A stretch of 6,477 nucleotides of DNA, taken from contig JBLHKE010000457.1 in assembly GCA_047619485.1 (NCBI GenBank), positions 1 to 6,477 of the forward strand, written 5' to 3'. Shown here piece by piece: positions 1 through 6,367 of the stretch. The position numbers and the translations under genes are program-made. The notes beneath the pieces are model-generated. The model did no database searches, was not told the origin of the DNA, and was given only the letters and a program-made list of their open reading frames with translations. The stretch is from JBLHKE01 sp047619485. Its GTDB lineage: Bacteria > Verrucomicrobiota > Verrucomicrobiia > Verrucomicrobiales > DEV007. The stretch's first letter is position 1, and each line of letters begins with the position of its first letter.

Positions 1-3000
1 CCGGGTGAGCGTAATAGGTCGATACTCAGCGCCCACCGCGAGGAGGCGACCACGCACCGTCAGCCGAGTATCCGCACCAAAGAAGAGCGTGGTGCCTGGC
101 TCGATGGTCAGCGTGATGCCATCCGGGACAGTGAGATTGCCTGTGACAGAATAAGGTCCAGCCGCCGCCGTCAGGCTGGTGTTGGCAGCGAGAGTTCCGG
201 AGATCGCTTGGGTTTCGTGGGCATCGTCATACCAAACCGAGGTGGTGGTGGAATCGAGAGCCACCCCATGCGCGTCGAGCGCCTGAACTGTGATCCGGTT
301 GATTCCGGGATCCAACGAAATGCTAGGCCCGGGGAGAAGACCCGCGAGGGCGAGATCGAATGACAGATCCGGATTGTCGGCAGCGAACTGGTGGACTTCG
401 ACAGCAAGCGTGTTGGTGCCCACTACAAGGAGATTGGCTGGAGCCTCAAACGTATGAAAAACCTCCTCGTCTGCAGGAGTAACGAAGTCGGTGGCCGGAT
501 CGTTCCAGGCGGCGTCCGGCTCGAGATCGTCGCGGACGATCTCAACACCATTGAGATACACGGCCGCTCCGTCATCACGTTGGAGAAGGACCTGGATGGC
601 AGCAAAGGCACTTGGATCGACGACGTAAAAATCGTGGCGGAAATAGGTCGTGATGAATTTGTTGTTGGGATCGCCCCCAAACCCGACCACGGTTTCTTCA
701 TCTCCATCACCGTAGCCGAACTGCGCACGGCCACTGCTCCACGCGGAATCGTCAAACTCCCCTGCCCGCCAATCAATCCCCTGATCGGAGCCGTCGTCGA
801 GGTAGCTCCAATCCGCTCCGGCAGGCACGAGATCGACCGGGACAGAACCACCGAAACTCCAGTTGCCAGTGGCGCGATCGATCTGCGCGGGTTGCCCGTT
901 GACCAACACGGCCGCTGCATCGAGCAGGCTAAAATTCCCCGAAACGCTCGAAAGCAATGGCGCAGCGGAGACCGGAAATCCTCCCACCTCGCCGAGTCCA
1001 GTTTCGACGGTCAGCCCGGGATCGATCACCGAAAGAACATAGGCACGGCGCTGGTCCATGTAGGAAATGACATTGGCGCGCTGACCGTTCGGGACAAAAT
1101 CGAGGCACCCAGCAACCAGACTGTCGAACACTGACTTGGAGAATGATGTGTTGACCAGTTCGCGAAGGTGATGGTAGTAGCGCGGCAAGATTTCGGGATG
1201 CCGGATGAGATCTTCGAGCAAATCCAGCGATTCGGCGCGCCCGTTGCCCCCTGCTTCAAACATGTCGAAGATCGTATTCTGCGGACTGGAGATTGAGCTG
1301 CCATCGCCCAGTCCGAAGATGGTGTCGAGGTCGTGCGGGATCAGCTTGAAACGCGGATCCGTCACCCCGCGATAGATGTAATAATCATCGTCCGCTCCGT
1401 TGCTGATGTTGGTCTCCCCATTGTTGAGAAGAGTCATGACAGCGAACCATCGCAACCACTGTTCGACATCCAGATGTGCACTGAGGTTGGTGAGATAATC
1501 CGGATTCTGCGTGTCATTGAGGGCTCCCAGAAGGGCGTCGAGATCAGACCAGTCCCAGTCCGCCTGGTTGGTATTCTTCGACCAACCGTCGTCCACATAG
1601 GCCGAGAGATCGCCATCGCGGTAGGCGAGTTGTCTGTCCGGCCGGCGCTTGCGGTAGAGATTGCCGGAGGAATCGTCGGGGAACTGGCGCTCGATTGAGC
1701 CGCCCCCTTGCGGCTCCATGTGAGCGTAGAATCCATACTGCCCCTCGTCGCCGCCCGCCTCCTCGCTTCCGTTGATGACGAGCTTCACCGAGCGACCGCG
1801 TCCGCCCGCGAGGCCGGAGGCCGCGAAGAGCTTGTGTCCGAATATCTGCATGTAGCCGAAGTGGGAATTGAGGTTGAGAGCCGTCACACCATCCCAAGGA
1901 TTCTCACCAAGAAGATTCAGGCGCATCGTGCGTGGATTGTCGTTGCGGCTGCCAGCGCCCCTTCTCCGGAGTCCACCCCGGTAGCGGATCTCCTGATCAT
2001 CCCCGCGCTTTACAATCAAGGTGACGTTCATCTGAGCATTACTTTCGGTGTCGAAATTCCCGGCAGAGAACTCTTCCGCTTCCACCGCGGAGAGGACGAG
2101 GCGATAGACCTCCTGGCTATCGCTCAACGGACGGTCTTCCACGATGTAGAGCGCATTGCTCCCCTGCGTGCCGAAGGTATCGGTCGATCCGGGCCAGGTG
2201 CGAGCGTTGGAGTTGTCCCGCGCCTCGATATAATATTCGATCACCGTGCCGTCGGCGTGGGCCGGCAATGTCGCAGCAAAAATCCCGTCGTTAGGGAGTT
2301 CGTCGTCACTGAGACCGTTGTCGCTCATGGCAATGGTGGTAAATGGTGATGGGCTGAGAGAAGAGATGCGGTAGTGGAGCTTGGCCGTGAGATTGGGAGC
2401 CGCTTGTTCGTCGCGGAGTTTGGCGCGGATACGCACAGATTCGGTGGAAGTCGGAAGCGCTGGATGATGAAACACATCCGTGATGATTGGAGCAATGTCA
2501 GAGGTGGCCACAGAGTTCGGCGCGCCTGGCGTCCCTTGCTGAGGAATGCTGTCACCCCAATTTTGCCCCTGCTTGTTTGAGAGCGAGGGATTTCGGAGTT
2601 CGAGCGACGCTCCGCCTCCGTCGGCCAGCGAAACCCAACGCCACCCCCGATGACCGTTGTCCGCTGCCCCGCGGCGACGCACTGCCCAGTCGCCATCATC
2701 ATGGTAAGCGATGTCATCGATCTCATTTCTCAAAGCATCGACCAGGCGGATCCGTTCGCCGTCGTTTCCCAGACGTCCTTCCCATGGCCCCATCACGCCG
2801 GTGGTGACATCGGGATATTTAGCAACAAACGCAACGGGGTTAGCCGCAACGATCAGGTAGCCGCCACCAGGAATTGAAACGACAGGAAACTCAAAATTGA
2901 GACCACTGGAGAATGACCAACCACTGAGATCGACTGCGTTGACGGGATCGGTGTTGTGGAGTTCGATAAATTCCTCAGACTGTGGCTCGGGCGTATTGTT

Positions 3001-3120
3001 CGCATGTCGCGGATGATACATTAGCTCGTTGATCACGACCTCTGCGTGGAGAAGCGAGGAACAGAGAACGAGGCTCGGGACGAGCGTCCAGAGGCTCCGG
3101 GTTAGGGATAGCATATGCAT
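1..3120 (-). CDS. Secreted lamin-tail / CotH kinase-like multidomain protein, C-terminus beyond window
   Basis: The frame is open for 1040 codons from ATG 3118-3120 to the window edge, with an in-frame stop upstream at 3139-3141. I read every codon and found no stop. Residues 1-26 look like a Sec signal peptide (MHMLSLTR, hydrophobic core, cleavage near LLHA/E). Residues 27-155 match a lamin-tail domain (VVINELMYHP, then EFIELHNT, ending LELRNPSL). Residues 210-312 are Fn3-like (DGIFAATLPA, EYYIEARD). Residues 365-700 resemble a CotH kinase domain: RRRGAGSR near 386-392, VING 448-451, YAHMEP 465-470, DDDYYIYRG 577-585 and IPHDLDTIFG 594-603, whose acidic HDLD is the likely metal/ATP site. Residues 768-928 form a jelly-roll, galactose-binding-like domain (WSYLDDG, RDDGAAVYLNG 848-858, EVHQ). 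From 970 a right-handed beta-helix appears to begin (GNLTVPDG, LTIEPGTTLFF). CotH proteins of Bacillus phosphorylate spore-coat proteins; here the substrate is unknown and a cell-surface role is inferred. No clear ribosome binding site precedes either ATG (3118 or 3112). Confidence 0.9.
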   Translation of the reverse strand, partial: MHMLSLTRSLWTLVPSLVLCSSLLHAEVVINELMYHPRHANNTPEPQSEEFIELHNTDPVNAVDLSGWSFSSGLNFEFPVVSIPGGGYLIVAANPVAFVAKYPDVTTGVMGPWEGRLGNDGERIRLVDALRNEIDDIAYHDDGDWAVRRRGAADNGHRGWRWVSLADGGGASLELRNPSLSNKQGQNWGDSIPQQGTPGAPNSVATSDIAPIITDVFHHPALPTSTESVRIRAKLRDEQAAPNLTAKLHYRISSLSPSPFTTIAMSDNGLSDDELPNDGIFAATLPAHADGTVIEYYIEARDNSNARTWPGSTDTFGTQGSNALYIVEDRPLSDSQEVYRLVLSAVEAEEFSAGNFDTESNAQMNVTLIVKRGDDQEIRYRGGLRRRGAGSRNDNPRTMRLNLLGENPWDGVTALNLNSHFGYMQIFGHKLFAASGLAGGRGRSVKLVINGSEEAGGDEGQYGFYAHMEPQGGGSIERQFPDDSSGNLYRKRRPDRQLAYRDGDLSAYVDDGWSKNTNQADWDWSDLDALLGALNDTQNPDYLTNLSAHLDVEQWLRWFAVMTLLNNGETNISNGADDDYYIYRGVTDPRFKLIPHDLDTIFGLGDGSSISSPQNTIFDMFEAGGNGRAESLDLLEDLIRHPEILPRYYHHLRELVNTSFSKSVFDSLVAGCLDFVPNGQRANVISYMDQRRAYVLSVIDPGLTVETGLGEVGGFPVSAAPLLSSVSGNFSLLDAAAVLVNGQPAQIDRATGNWSFGGSVPVDLVPAGADWSYLDDGSDQGIDWRAGEFDDSAWSSGRAQFGYGDGDEETVVGFGGDPNNKFITTYFRHDFYVVDPSAFAAIQVLLQRDDGAAVYLNGVEIVRDDLEPDAAWNDPATDFVTPADEEVFHTFEAPANLLVVGTNTLAVEVHQFAADNPDLSFDLALAGLLPGPSISLDPGINRITVQALDAHGVALDSTTTSVWYDDAHETQAISGTLAANTSLTAAAGPYSVTGNLTVPDGITLTIEPGTTLFFGADTRLTVRGRLLAVGAEYRPITLTR

Positions 3121-3331
3121 GATGAAATCTAGGAATTGTCAGGAAATAAGTAGATCAGTAGCTGGGCGGTCATTGAGCCAAGCGTAAAGTGGTTGGCACC
3201 ACCCCCCCCTCTCCCCGAACATCCACCAAATCCGTTAAAGCTCTCATTTCGTGCCATCGATTTGACAGGAAAGAAGCCCTTCGAGCGAGGTTTTCCGTGA
3301 TGAAAAATCGCCCATTGTATGTTACCATAAA
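3121..3331. other. Upstream region of the CotH-like gene, no gene seen
   Basis: This stretch separates the CotH-like gene from repeat copy A. I see no coding frame with family features on either strand. It contains a run of eight C at 3202-3209 within a pyrimidine-rich patch. The promoter of the minus-strand gene should lie here, but I could not find a convincing pair of -35 and -10 boxes. The best minus-strand -10-like hexamer is TACAAT (plus-strand ATTGTA, 3314-3319), with no good -35 partner. Confidence 0.5.
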
Positions 3332-3457
3332 ACAGCCGAGCCCGTAAGCAACAGGCGTTTCAGGTCAAGACAACTGGCTCAGATCCTCGATCTCAGCCGA
3401 TCTCACGAAGGGGTTCTCCCGGGCTTTCCTGTGCCTTCCCTTGCGCTTCGCCGCCAC
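3332..3457. repeat. Dispersed repeat, copy A (direct repeat of 6368-6477)
   Basis: This stretch aligns by eye with 6368-6477 in the same orientation. Shared blocks include CAGCCGA, ACAGGCGTTT, GGCTCA, CGAAGG, GGGCTTTCC and TTGCGCTTCG. The copies look about 80% identical, with an insertion of about 11 nt in copy A near 3383-3395 and a few small indels. The match stops on the right only because copy B runs off the window, so the full unit may extend to about 3703. On the minus strand a 54-codon frame (3529 to 3365, starting MTVGSPLPAG and containing KRKGRHRKAR) crosses the repeat. The matching stretch of copy B reads KRKRRHRKAR and then loses the frame through an indel, so I do not call it a gene. 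I do not recognise the repeat family. Confidence 0.75.
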
Positions 3458-3705
3458 CCCGGGTTCCAAAAATACCGCGACTCCGGCAGAGCGCAAGGAA
3501 CCGGCCGGCAGGGGCTTCCGACCGTCATGCTGCCGATAGCCCAATCATGCATCCGGATTTGCAGTGGTTCATCGGTTCATCGCGGCCACCAGCATGAAGT
3601 CACTGGGGAATGTCAGCGTCCAGGCGGCGCGTGAGATGGTCACCTTGCCGTCTTCTAGGGGTGCCCGACCAGGCCGGACGACACCCCATCACAAAGAGCT
3701 GACCG
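3458..3705. other. Gene-poor stretch between repeat A and the IS, possibly the rest of the repeat
   Basis: No recognisable gene lies here. A 67-codon plus-strand frame (3431-3634) and a 38-codon plus-strand frame (ATG 3594 to TAG 3708-3710, beginning MKSLGNVSVQ) are open. Both lack a ribosome binding site and any family motif, and the second runs into the IS terminal repeat. A small dyad pairs GGGGTG (3658-3663) with CACCCC (3682-3687) around an inner CCG/CGG stem. No T-run follows, so it is not a convincing terminator. The edge at 3698-3703 reads GCTGAC, the reverse complement of the GTCAGC that starts copy B (6367-6372), so this may be the far end of the repeat unit. Confidence 0.4.
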
Positions 3706-3727
3706 CGTAGTGTCCGGAAACTCGAAT
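3706..3727 (+). repeat. Left terminal inverted repeat of the IS
   Basis: It matches the reverse complement of 4900-4921 at 19 of 22 positions, with mismatches at positions 7, 16 and 21. The shared core is CGTAGTRTCCGGAAAYTCGA. The true transposon tip may be a few bases inside, for example at the TGTCC. Confidence 0.8.
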
Positions 3728-3737
3728 CGTCCAGTTT

Positions 3738-4805
3738 TCATGCGGCATCCCGGTAGTAGTAGCGCAGCAGTCCTCCGAACCGCTCGCGGCATTGCACCTC
3801 CCCTTTCCCGTCCGAACTGAAGTCCGGCTCGATGATTTTGTTCCCCAGACCCTGGTGGTTCCTCTCGCAGTGATAGTGCTCGCAGAACTGGTCGACCGCC
3901 CGCCTCAATGATCCCTCCCCGATCAGGATCATCCTGCTCAGGCACCCCTCCTTGATCGATCGCACAAACCTCTCGGCGAAAGCGTTCAGATTAGGAGACC
4001 GCGGAGGAAGACGCACCGATTTCACTCCGGCACTTTCGAGGATCGACAGGAACTCTTTTGTGAACAGAGTCGACCAGTCATGAATGAGGAATCGACACCC
4101 GCAGAGAAAGCCGTCCAAGCAATCGGTCAGGTTCCGCCCGACCTGCTTCATCCACTCGCCGTCGGGCTCCGGCACGATCCCTGCGGTGTTCACCTTGCGA
4201 GTCGATAGCCTGATCACAAAAAGCACATGGTAGCGCACAAGCCCACGCAGCGTCCACACCTCCACGGTGAAGAAGTCCGTAGCACCCATCACGTCCAAGT
4301 GCATCTTCAAGAACTCGGCTCACGTCGTCTTCCTCTCCTGTTCCAGTGCTGGTTCCATACCGGCCTGCTTCAGGATGTCGGCGATGGTTCATCTCCCGAT
4401 GTCGTGCCCGAGATTGGCCAACGCACCGCGTATTCTCGTATAACCCCAGCCACGATTTTCCTCGGCCATCCTGATCACGAGATCCCGGAGTTCCACTGCC
4501 GTCGACAGGCGACCGATTTTCCGTCGGACGCCACTGGAATCGTATTTCTTCGCGATAAGCTTGCGGTGCCAGGCCAGCAAGGTCTGCGGCGTCACCAGAC
4601 CCACGATCGCCTTCAACCGCCCATAGCGGATCAGCTTGGCCTTGCCGGCCAGGCGTCTCCTCTGCTCATCGGTGAATCTGGGCCGTCCACTCCCCTGCTG
4701 CTCTTTCAATACCCTGATCTCCTCCTGCAGGTATTCGATCACGTGCTGCTGCTGGCAGTTCAGCCAGCCTGCGAGCGACACCAGGATGAGTTTGAATGCG
4801 TCCAT
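3738..4805 (-). pseudogene. IS transposase with integrase core, broken by two in-frame TGA codons
   Basis: Codons from ATG 4803-4805 to TGA 3738-3740 stay in one frame (356 codons with the stop), the size expected of an intact transposase of this type. TGA interrupts at codon 139 (4389-4391, after HDIGR) and codon 162 (4320-4322, between ERKTT and AEFLKMH). The N-terminal part is helical with a helix-turn-helix-like region (TPQTLLAWHRKLIAKKYD) and the conserved MAEENRGWGYTRIRGALANL. The C-terminal part is the catalytic core: ATDFFTVEVW (Asp at 177), FLIHDWS (Asp at 243), LPPRSPNLNAFAERF (Glu at 278) and HYHCERNHQGL. The second TGA most likely replaces Trp (KTTW in relatives, from memory); the first may replace Gly. 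The DDE residues survive, but the usual HDRD motif reads HDWS. No frameshift is needed, so point decay is the simplest reading. Confidence 0.88.
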
Positions 4806-4899
4806 TATGCCATTCCGGCATTATTCTGACCCGTAAAGCGAACCGAATCGGAGATCCTGATCCATCTCTAACGAGCTGATTCTCAGACGATCCCGGTGT

Positions 4900-4921
4900 A
4901 ATCGAATTTCCGGATACTACG
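4900..4921 (-). repeat. Right terminal inverted repeat of the IS
   Basis: It is the partner of the left terminal repeat at 3706-3727. About 95 bp lie between it and the transposase start at 4805 and should hold the transposase promoter, though I cannot point to clear boxes. Confidence 0.8.
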
Positions 4922-4922
4922 C

Positions 4923-4985
4923 CAGCACGCCACGATGACCGCAGACGAATTCGCCGATCTGATTGCGTACCTGAGCTCGCTGTGA
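4923..4985 (+). pseudogene. C-terminal remnant of a heme-binding / cytochrome c-like protein
   Basis: The last 20 codons before TGA 4983-4985 read QHATMTADEFADLIAYLSSL. The pattern of two small or charged residues followed by EFADLIAYLxSL is the typical C-terminal helix of c-type cytochrome domains, especially the long heme-binding proteins of Planctomycetota and Verrucomicrobiota. The frame continues left only into the IS terminal repeat, and no heme-binding CxxCH is present. The DNA left of the IS does not encode the missing part, so this is not a simple insertion into the gene. A deletion next to the IS or the repeat probably removed the rest. The family call rests on a short motif and could be wrong. 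Confidence 0.55.
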
Positions 4986-5026
4986 CCGCTGCAGTCGTCC
5001 GCTCTCGTAGCAGAGATGCGCCCGGA
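4986..5026. other. Short intergenic region between convergent gene ends
   Basis: The plus-strand cytochrome remnant and minus-strand nagA both end into these 41 bases. I see no strong hairpin with a T-run, so no terminator is called. Confidence 0.4.
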
Positions 5027-6238
5027 TCATCGCCCTGGGCTCATCAGTGCCGATTCCACACCGCGAACCCAGACTCGCTGAAGTTTTAGCGCCTCGTCCA
5101 ACAGCAGCAGATCGGCGTCCTTTCCGTCTTCGATGCTACCGGTGCGGTCGTCGATCCCGGTCAGGCGCGCCGGGGTCAGGCTGGCCATGCGGATCACCTC
5201 GGGCAGGCTTGCACCGCTGTCTTTCGCCATCTGGCGCACCATGTGGTCCATGCCGACGACCGTGCTCGCGAGCCCCCCGCCGAGCGCCTCGCCGACTCTA
5301 CCGTTGTTGCGAAACGCGACGCCGTCGCTTTCTGGCCCGAAGCGGTATTCGCCCTGCGGCATGTCGACGGCGCGGCTGGCGTCGGTGACCAGGCAGAGTT
5401 GGTCGGAGCCCTTGAAACGGAACGCGAACTGCAACAGCTCCGGCGAAAGGTGTTCGCCATCCGCGAGCACTTCGGTGCTCATCCCATCATTGAAGAGCAC
5501 GAACTGCTCCATGCTTCCCTGCATCGGGCTGCCGAGGCGCTGGCGCACGCTCGCCACTGAACTCATCGCGCACCAGAAGTGATCGACGTGCCGCATGCCT
5601 GCATCGAAGCCGCGTTGCATCTCCGACCACGACGCGTTGGAGTGCCCGCAGGTCACGAGGTAGCCGCGCCCGCTCGCCTCGCGGTAGAATTCCTCTGCGC
5701 CGGGCAACTCCGCCGCGCAGGTCGCGACCCGCACGATGCCGCGATCGAATGCCGTGCGGTACTCCGCAGCGATCGGATCGCGCCGTCCGCTGTCGGCGTG
5801 GATGCCACACTTGTCCGCTGCAAAGTACGGGCCGTAGAAATGCACTCCCTCGAGGCGCGCGCCATCCGCTGGCTGCCAGGCGTCGCGCACGTTGGCACAG
5901 GCCTCTAGCATCGCATCGATCTGCGCCGGCGAGCCGGTCGTAGTGGTCGGGAAAATGGTCGTGGTCCCGTGGCGCGTGTGGGTTTTAAGGGCGGTGGCGA
6001 CGGCGTCCTCGGTGCCATCCATGAAGTCGGCGCCACCGCCGCCATGCACGTGGATGTCGATGAATCCGGGGCAGAGATAGCCGCCTTCGGCATCGATCGC
6101 GGTCACCTCAGATTCAGGAATATCGTCCGGGTGCCCGACGCCAGTGATCCTCCCATTCTGGATCATGAGGGAGCCGTCCTCGATCAGCGCATCGGGAAGC
6201 ACCAAGGTGGCATTGCGAATCAGGATTGGTCGGGACAT
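5027..6238 (-). CDS. nagA: N-acetylglucosamine-6-phosphate deacetylase
   Basis: NagA removes the acetyl group from GlcNAc-6-phosphate in the cytoplasm, giving glucosamine-6-phosphate and acetate for amino-sugar catabolism and wall recycling. It is an amidohydrolase TIM barrel of normal length, about 403 residues. Visible motifs, numbered from the GTG at 6244, are PGFIDIHVHGGG (His65, His67), GVHFYGPYFAADK (135-145), TCGHSNAS (His201), VDHFWCAM (His222), ADGEHLSPE (261-269), LVTDAS (catalytic Asp288) and the C-terminal SLTPARLTGI...GSIEDGKDADLLLLD. The Glu that binds metal in the usual LEGP motif is Tyr137 here, so substrate or metal use may differ. I prefer the ATG at 6236-6238 over the GTG at 6242-6244, because AGGG at 6244-6247 sits 5 nt before it. 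The gene follows the hydrolase remnant by 12 nt and was probably its operon partner. Trp is encoded by TGG throughout and the stop is TGA, so the code is standard. Confidence 0.87.
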   Translation of the reverse strand: MSRPILIRNATLVLPDALIEDGSLMIQNGRITGVGHPDDIPESEVTAIDAEGGYLCPGFIDIHVHGGGGADFMDGTEDAVATALKTHTRHGTTTIFPTTTTGSPAQIDAMLEACANVRDAWQPADGARLEGVHFYGPYFAADKCGIHADSGRRDPIAAEYRTAFDRGIVRVATCAAELPGAEEFYREASGRGYLVTCGHSNASWSEMQRGFDAGMRHVDHFWCAMSSVASVRQRLGSPMQGSMEQFVLFNDGMSTEVLADGEHLSPELLQFAFRFKGSDQLCLVTDASRAVDMPQGEYRFGPESDGVAFRNNGRVGEALGGGLASTVVGMDHMVRQMAKDSGASLPEVIRMASLTPARLTGIDDRTGSIEDGKDADLLLLDEALKLQRVWVRGVESALMSPGR

Positions 6239-6243
6239 AGTCA

Positions 6244-6247
6244 CCCT
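6244..6247 (-). promoter_or_regulatory. Ribosome binding site of nagA
   Basis: On the minus strand AGGG is followed by TGACT and then ATG, a 5-nt spacing. This favours the ATG at 6236-6238 as the start, because the GTG at 6242-6244 overlaps the site. Confidence 0.55.
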
Positions 6248-6250
6248 GGT

Positions 6251-6367
6251 TCACTGCGCGGTGAACCACGGTTTCGCCAGCGGGTTTTTGATGACGAAAT
6301 CCAGCAGTTGCTCGGCGACTTTCTGCCGTCCTGAGTTGCTCGGGTGGACGCCGTATGGTGCCAAAAG
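6251..6367 (-). pseudogene. C-terminal stub of an SGNH/GDSL-type hydrolase, truncated by the repeat
   Basis: Reading the minus strand to TGA 6251-6253 gives LLAPYGVHPSNSGRQKVAEQ, then LLDFVIKNPLAKPWFTAQ. The GVHPSxxGRQKVAExLLDF pattern is the C-terminal block of SGNH/GDSL hydrolases and sialate-esterase-like proteins, where the His is catalytic. The Asp three residues before that His (DGVHP) is Tyr here, a one-base change (GAC to TAC) that could be decay. The frame meets a TGA at 6368-6370, just where repeat copy B begins, and no start codon lies within the 38 codons, so it is a gene remnant. It ends 12 nt before the nagA start, suggesting a former operon whose esterase removed acyl groups from sugars handled by NagA; that link is inference. 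Confidence 0.7.

Larger units (their letters stand above)
3706..4921 (-). mobile_element. Insertion sequence with DDE (rve-type) transposase, inactivated
   Basis: The element of about 1.2 kb is bounded by imperfect terminal inverted repeats of about 22 bp, with 19 positions matching. The left end reads CGTAGTGTCCGGAAACTCGA and the right end, on the opposite strand, reads CGTAGTATCCGGAAATTCGA. A single long transposase frame fills the interior and ends 10 nt inside the left repeat. I found no target-site duplication outside the ends, which suggests an old insertion or later rearrangement at one side. The single-frame transposase with an integrase core places it near the IS3/IS481 group, but I cannot assign a named family. 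Confidence 0.8.

Noticed and set aside
391..2349. Long plus-strand frames at 391-1134, 1333-1698 and 1708-2349, and minus-strand frames at 423-920, 1434-1736 and 1544-1897
   Set aside because: All overlap the 1040-codon minus-strand frame, which shows a signal peptide and clear domain motifs. They have no recognisable motifs and are typical of GC-rich antisense or offset frames.
2325..2877. Frames on both strands over 2325-2877
   Set aside because: These are shadows of the lamin-tail and Fn3-like parts of the CotH-like gene.
3202..3209. Run of eight C as a phase-variable promoter tract
   Set aside because: A single homopolymer with no mapped promoter beside it is too little to support switching.
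3262..3290. Plus-strand TTGACA at 3262-3267 as a -35 box
   Set aside because: There is no -10 box at a suitable distance and no plus-strand gene follows.
3658..3687. Hairpin as a rho-independent terminator or integron attC site
   Set aside because: There is no T-run, the stem is short with an internal loop, and I see no attC core sites or integrase gene.
3332..3705. Group II intron or CRISPR array as the identity of the repeat region
   Set aside because: There is no GTGCG-type intron start, no domain V-like hairpin, no reverse transcriptase, and no regularly spaced short repeats.
3655..3945. Minus-strand 96-codon frame overlapping the transposase 3' end
   Set aside because: It is out of frame with the integrase core and crosses the IS terminal repeat.
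4227..4836. Plus-strand 200-codon frame at 4227-4829 and a smaller one at 4636-4836
   Set aside because: They are antisense to the recognisable transposase, which explains the region.
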